From: Chitinophagales bacterium
GTDB lineage: Bacteria; Bacteroidota; Bacteroidia; Chitinophagales; UBA2359
Reading direction: 5' to 3'
Assembly: GCA_020629335.1 (NCBI GenBank)
Contig: JAHDDN010000323.1
Coordinates: 1 to 6,271 of the forward strand
DNA: 6,271 bases
Position numbers and translations under genes: made by a program. This document shows, one piece after another, positions 5,798-6,271 of the stretch. Within the stretch, counting starts at the first letter, position 1. Each line of letters opens with the position of its first letter. The notes beneath the pieces are model-generated. The model was given only the letters and a program-made list of their open reading frames with translations. It did not search any database and had not been told where the DNA came from.

Positions 5798-5821
5798 GGG
5801 TCGTAGTCAGAGACTACGCCC
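5798..5821 (+). repeat. REP-like hairpin, copy 2 (best preserved)
   Basis: GGG-T-CGTAGTC, loop AGA, GACTACGCCC: ten paired bases with a single bulged T. Small GC-rich palindromes repeated in intergenic DNA with the same loop are typical of REP elements, which in many bacteria are mobilised by IS200-like RAYT transposases. No such transposase is in this window. Confidence 0.6.
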
Positions 5822-5882
5822 AGAATTTATGGGTTATAAAACTTGTAGGAATTTATATCTCCTAATTTAGGACAAAATTAAC

Positions 5883-5904
5883 ACGCCAGTCAGAGACTAC
5901 GACC
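5883..5904 (+). repeat. REP-like hairpin, copy 3 (variant left arm)
   Basis: CGCC-AGTC-AGA-GACT-ACGACC shares the 13-base core GTCAGAGACTACG with copy 2. The left arm is altered, so the outer pairing is weak, while the right arm ends GACC, the complement of the GGTC that opens copies 1 and 2. It lies about 60 bases past the methyltransferase stop on that gene's strand and could serve as a 3' hairpin for it. Confidence 0.5.
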
Positions 5905-5963
5905 AAAAGAGATTAATCAGTTATTTTTAAAGTTTTATAGCGAGAAATTCTTTTCGTATCCCT

Positions 5964-6271
5964 TCATTTCTCTACTACAAAACCTAAACACTTCCAACGT
6001 AGCAAATTTCCACGTCCATCCAAAGGCTCATTAACAATAATATCCTCTTTCCAATCTAAAAGCTCAAAACCAATTTCTTTTAAAACATTTAATAATTGAC
6101 TGGGAGGATAATACATTTTCCAATGTTCTGCTTTCTTAAAATTTAATGGGGAGATTACAATTAACTTGCCAGTTGGTTTTAAAACTCGATACATTTCTTT
6201 CAATCCTTTTATCGGATTTTCTAATCGGTCAAGCAAGAAACTATTTACAACTACTTTTTGACTATTATCTT
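5964..6271 (-). CDS. Class I SAM-dependent methyltransferase, C-terminal part (5' end beyond window)
   Basis: The frame enters at the right edge and gives 101 residues before a TGA at 5966-5964. It reads VVVNSFLLDRLENP, KGLKEMYRVLKPTGKLIVIS, then PLNF, which corresponds to strands 4 and 5 of the Rossmann fold of Methyltransf_11-type enzymes: the hydrophobic strand before an LDRLENP loop, and the RVLKPTGKLIV segment (usually RVLKPGG) just before strand 5. The last part (LLNVLKEIGFELLDWKED and on to the end) is the usual final helix and strand pair. The AdoMet-binding glycine motif would lie outside the window, so substrate and subfamily cannot be judged. TTG-initiated readings from 6236 are internal. 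Downstream lie only REP-like hairpins. Confidence 0.85.
   Translation of the reverse strand, partial: DNSQKVVVNSFLLDRLENPIKGLKEMYRVLKPTGKLIVISPLNFKKAEHWKMYYPPSQLLNVLKEIGFELLDWKEDIIVNEPLDGRGNLLRWKCLGFVVEK

Noticed and set aside
5674..5865. Plus-strand ORF of 63 residues.
   Set aside because: It is created by reading through REP-like hairpins, giving the repeated VVVRD phrase.
5697..5904. CRISPR array.
   Set aside because: Only three unequal copies with unequal spacing and decayed arms, and no cas genes; REP-like hairpins fit better.

Overview
The window looks like chromosomal DNA from a Bacteroidota (Bacteroidetes) bacterium of the Cytophagia/Flavobacteriia kind. This is inferred from the AT-rich genes, the absence of clear Shine-Dalgarno sequences, a pseudouridine synthase close to the Bacteroidetes RluA-like type, and the kind of GC-richer intergenic repeats. 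No rRNA, tRNA, CRISPR array or intact insertion sequence was seen.

Layout, left to right. (1) At 1-862 (-) is an RluA-family pseudouridine synthase that runs off the left edge. (2) At 912-1057 (+) is the short copy A of a structured intergenic repeat. (3) At 1204-2211 (+) is a YdjM/DUF457-type membrane 'metal-dependent hydrolase'. (4) At 2214-2450 (+) is the long copy B of the repeat, which overlaps the end of the next gene. (5) At 2435-2869 (-) is a conserved protein of unknown function with WTHEAH and GYHETLT motifs. (6) At 2891-2950 is a GC-rich imperfect palindrome resembling an integron attC site. (7) At 2956-3969 (-) is a DUF1016/YhcG PD-(D/E)xK nuclease. (8) At 4016-4712 (-) is an HNH endonuclease with extra zinc-binding cysteines, whose ATG is separated from the HNH reading frame by one base. 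(9) At 4770-5335 (-) are two start-less open frames, a hydrophobic tail and a C2CH-like protein, with a palindrome between them. (10) At 5418-5649 (-) is the long copy C of the repeat. (11) At 5697-5904 are three short REP-like hairpins. (12) At 5964-6271 (-) is the C-terminal part of a class I SAM methyltransferase that runs off the right edge.

The flanks (pseudouridine synthase, YdjM-type protein, methyltransferase) look like ordinary genome content. The middle, about 2.4-5.9 kb, looks like an accessory island: two nuclease genes in tandem on one strand, compact cassette-like spacing, a possible recombination site, broken or start-less ORFs and several repeats. A defence or mobile role for the nuclease pair is an inference from content and context only.

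The most notable signal is the three-copy repeat. The copies differ in sequence, but a terminal stem keeps its complementarity (TATGTGGC/GCCACATA in B and C, TATGAAGC/GCTTCATA in A). The two long copies also share an upstream arm with a second stem that differs in sequence yet still pairs. This points to a family under selection for folding, as RNA or as single-stranded DNA.
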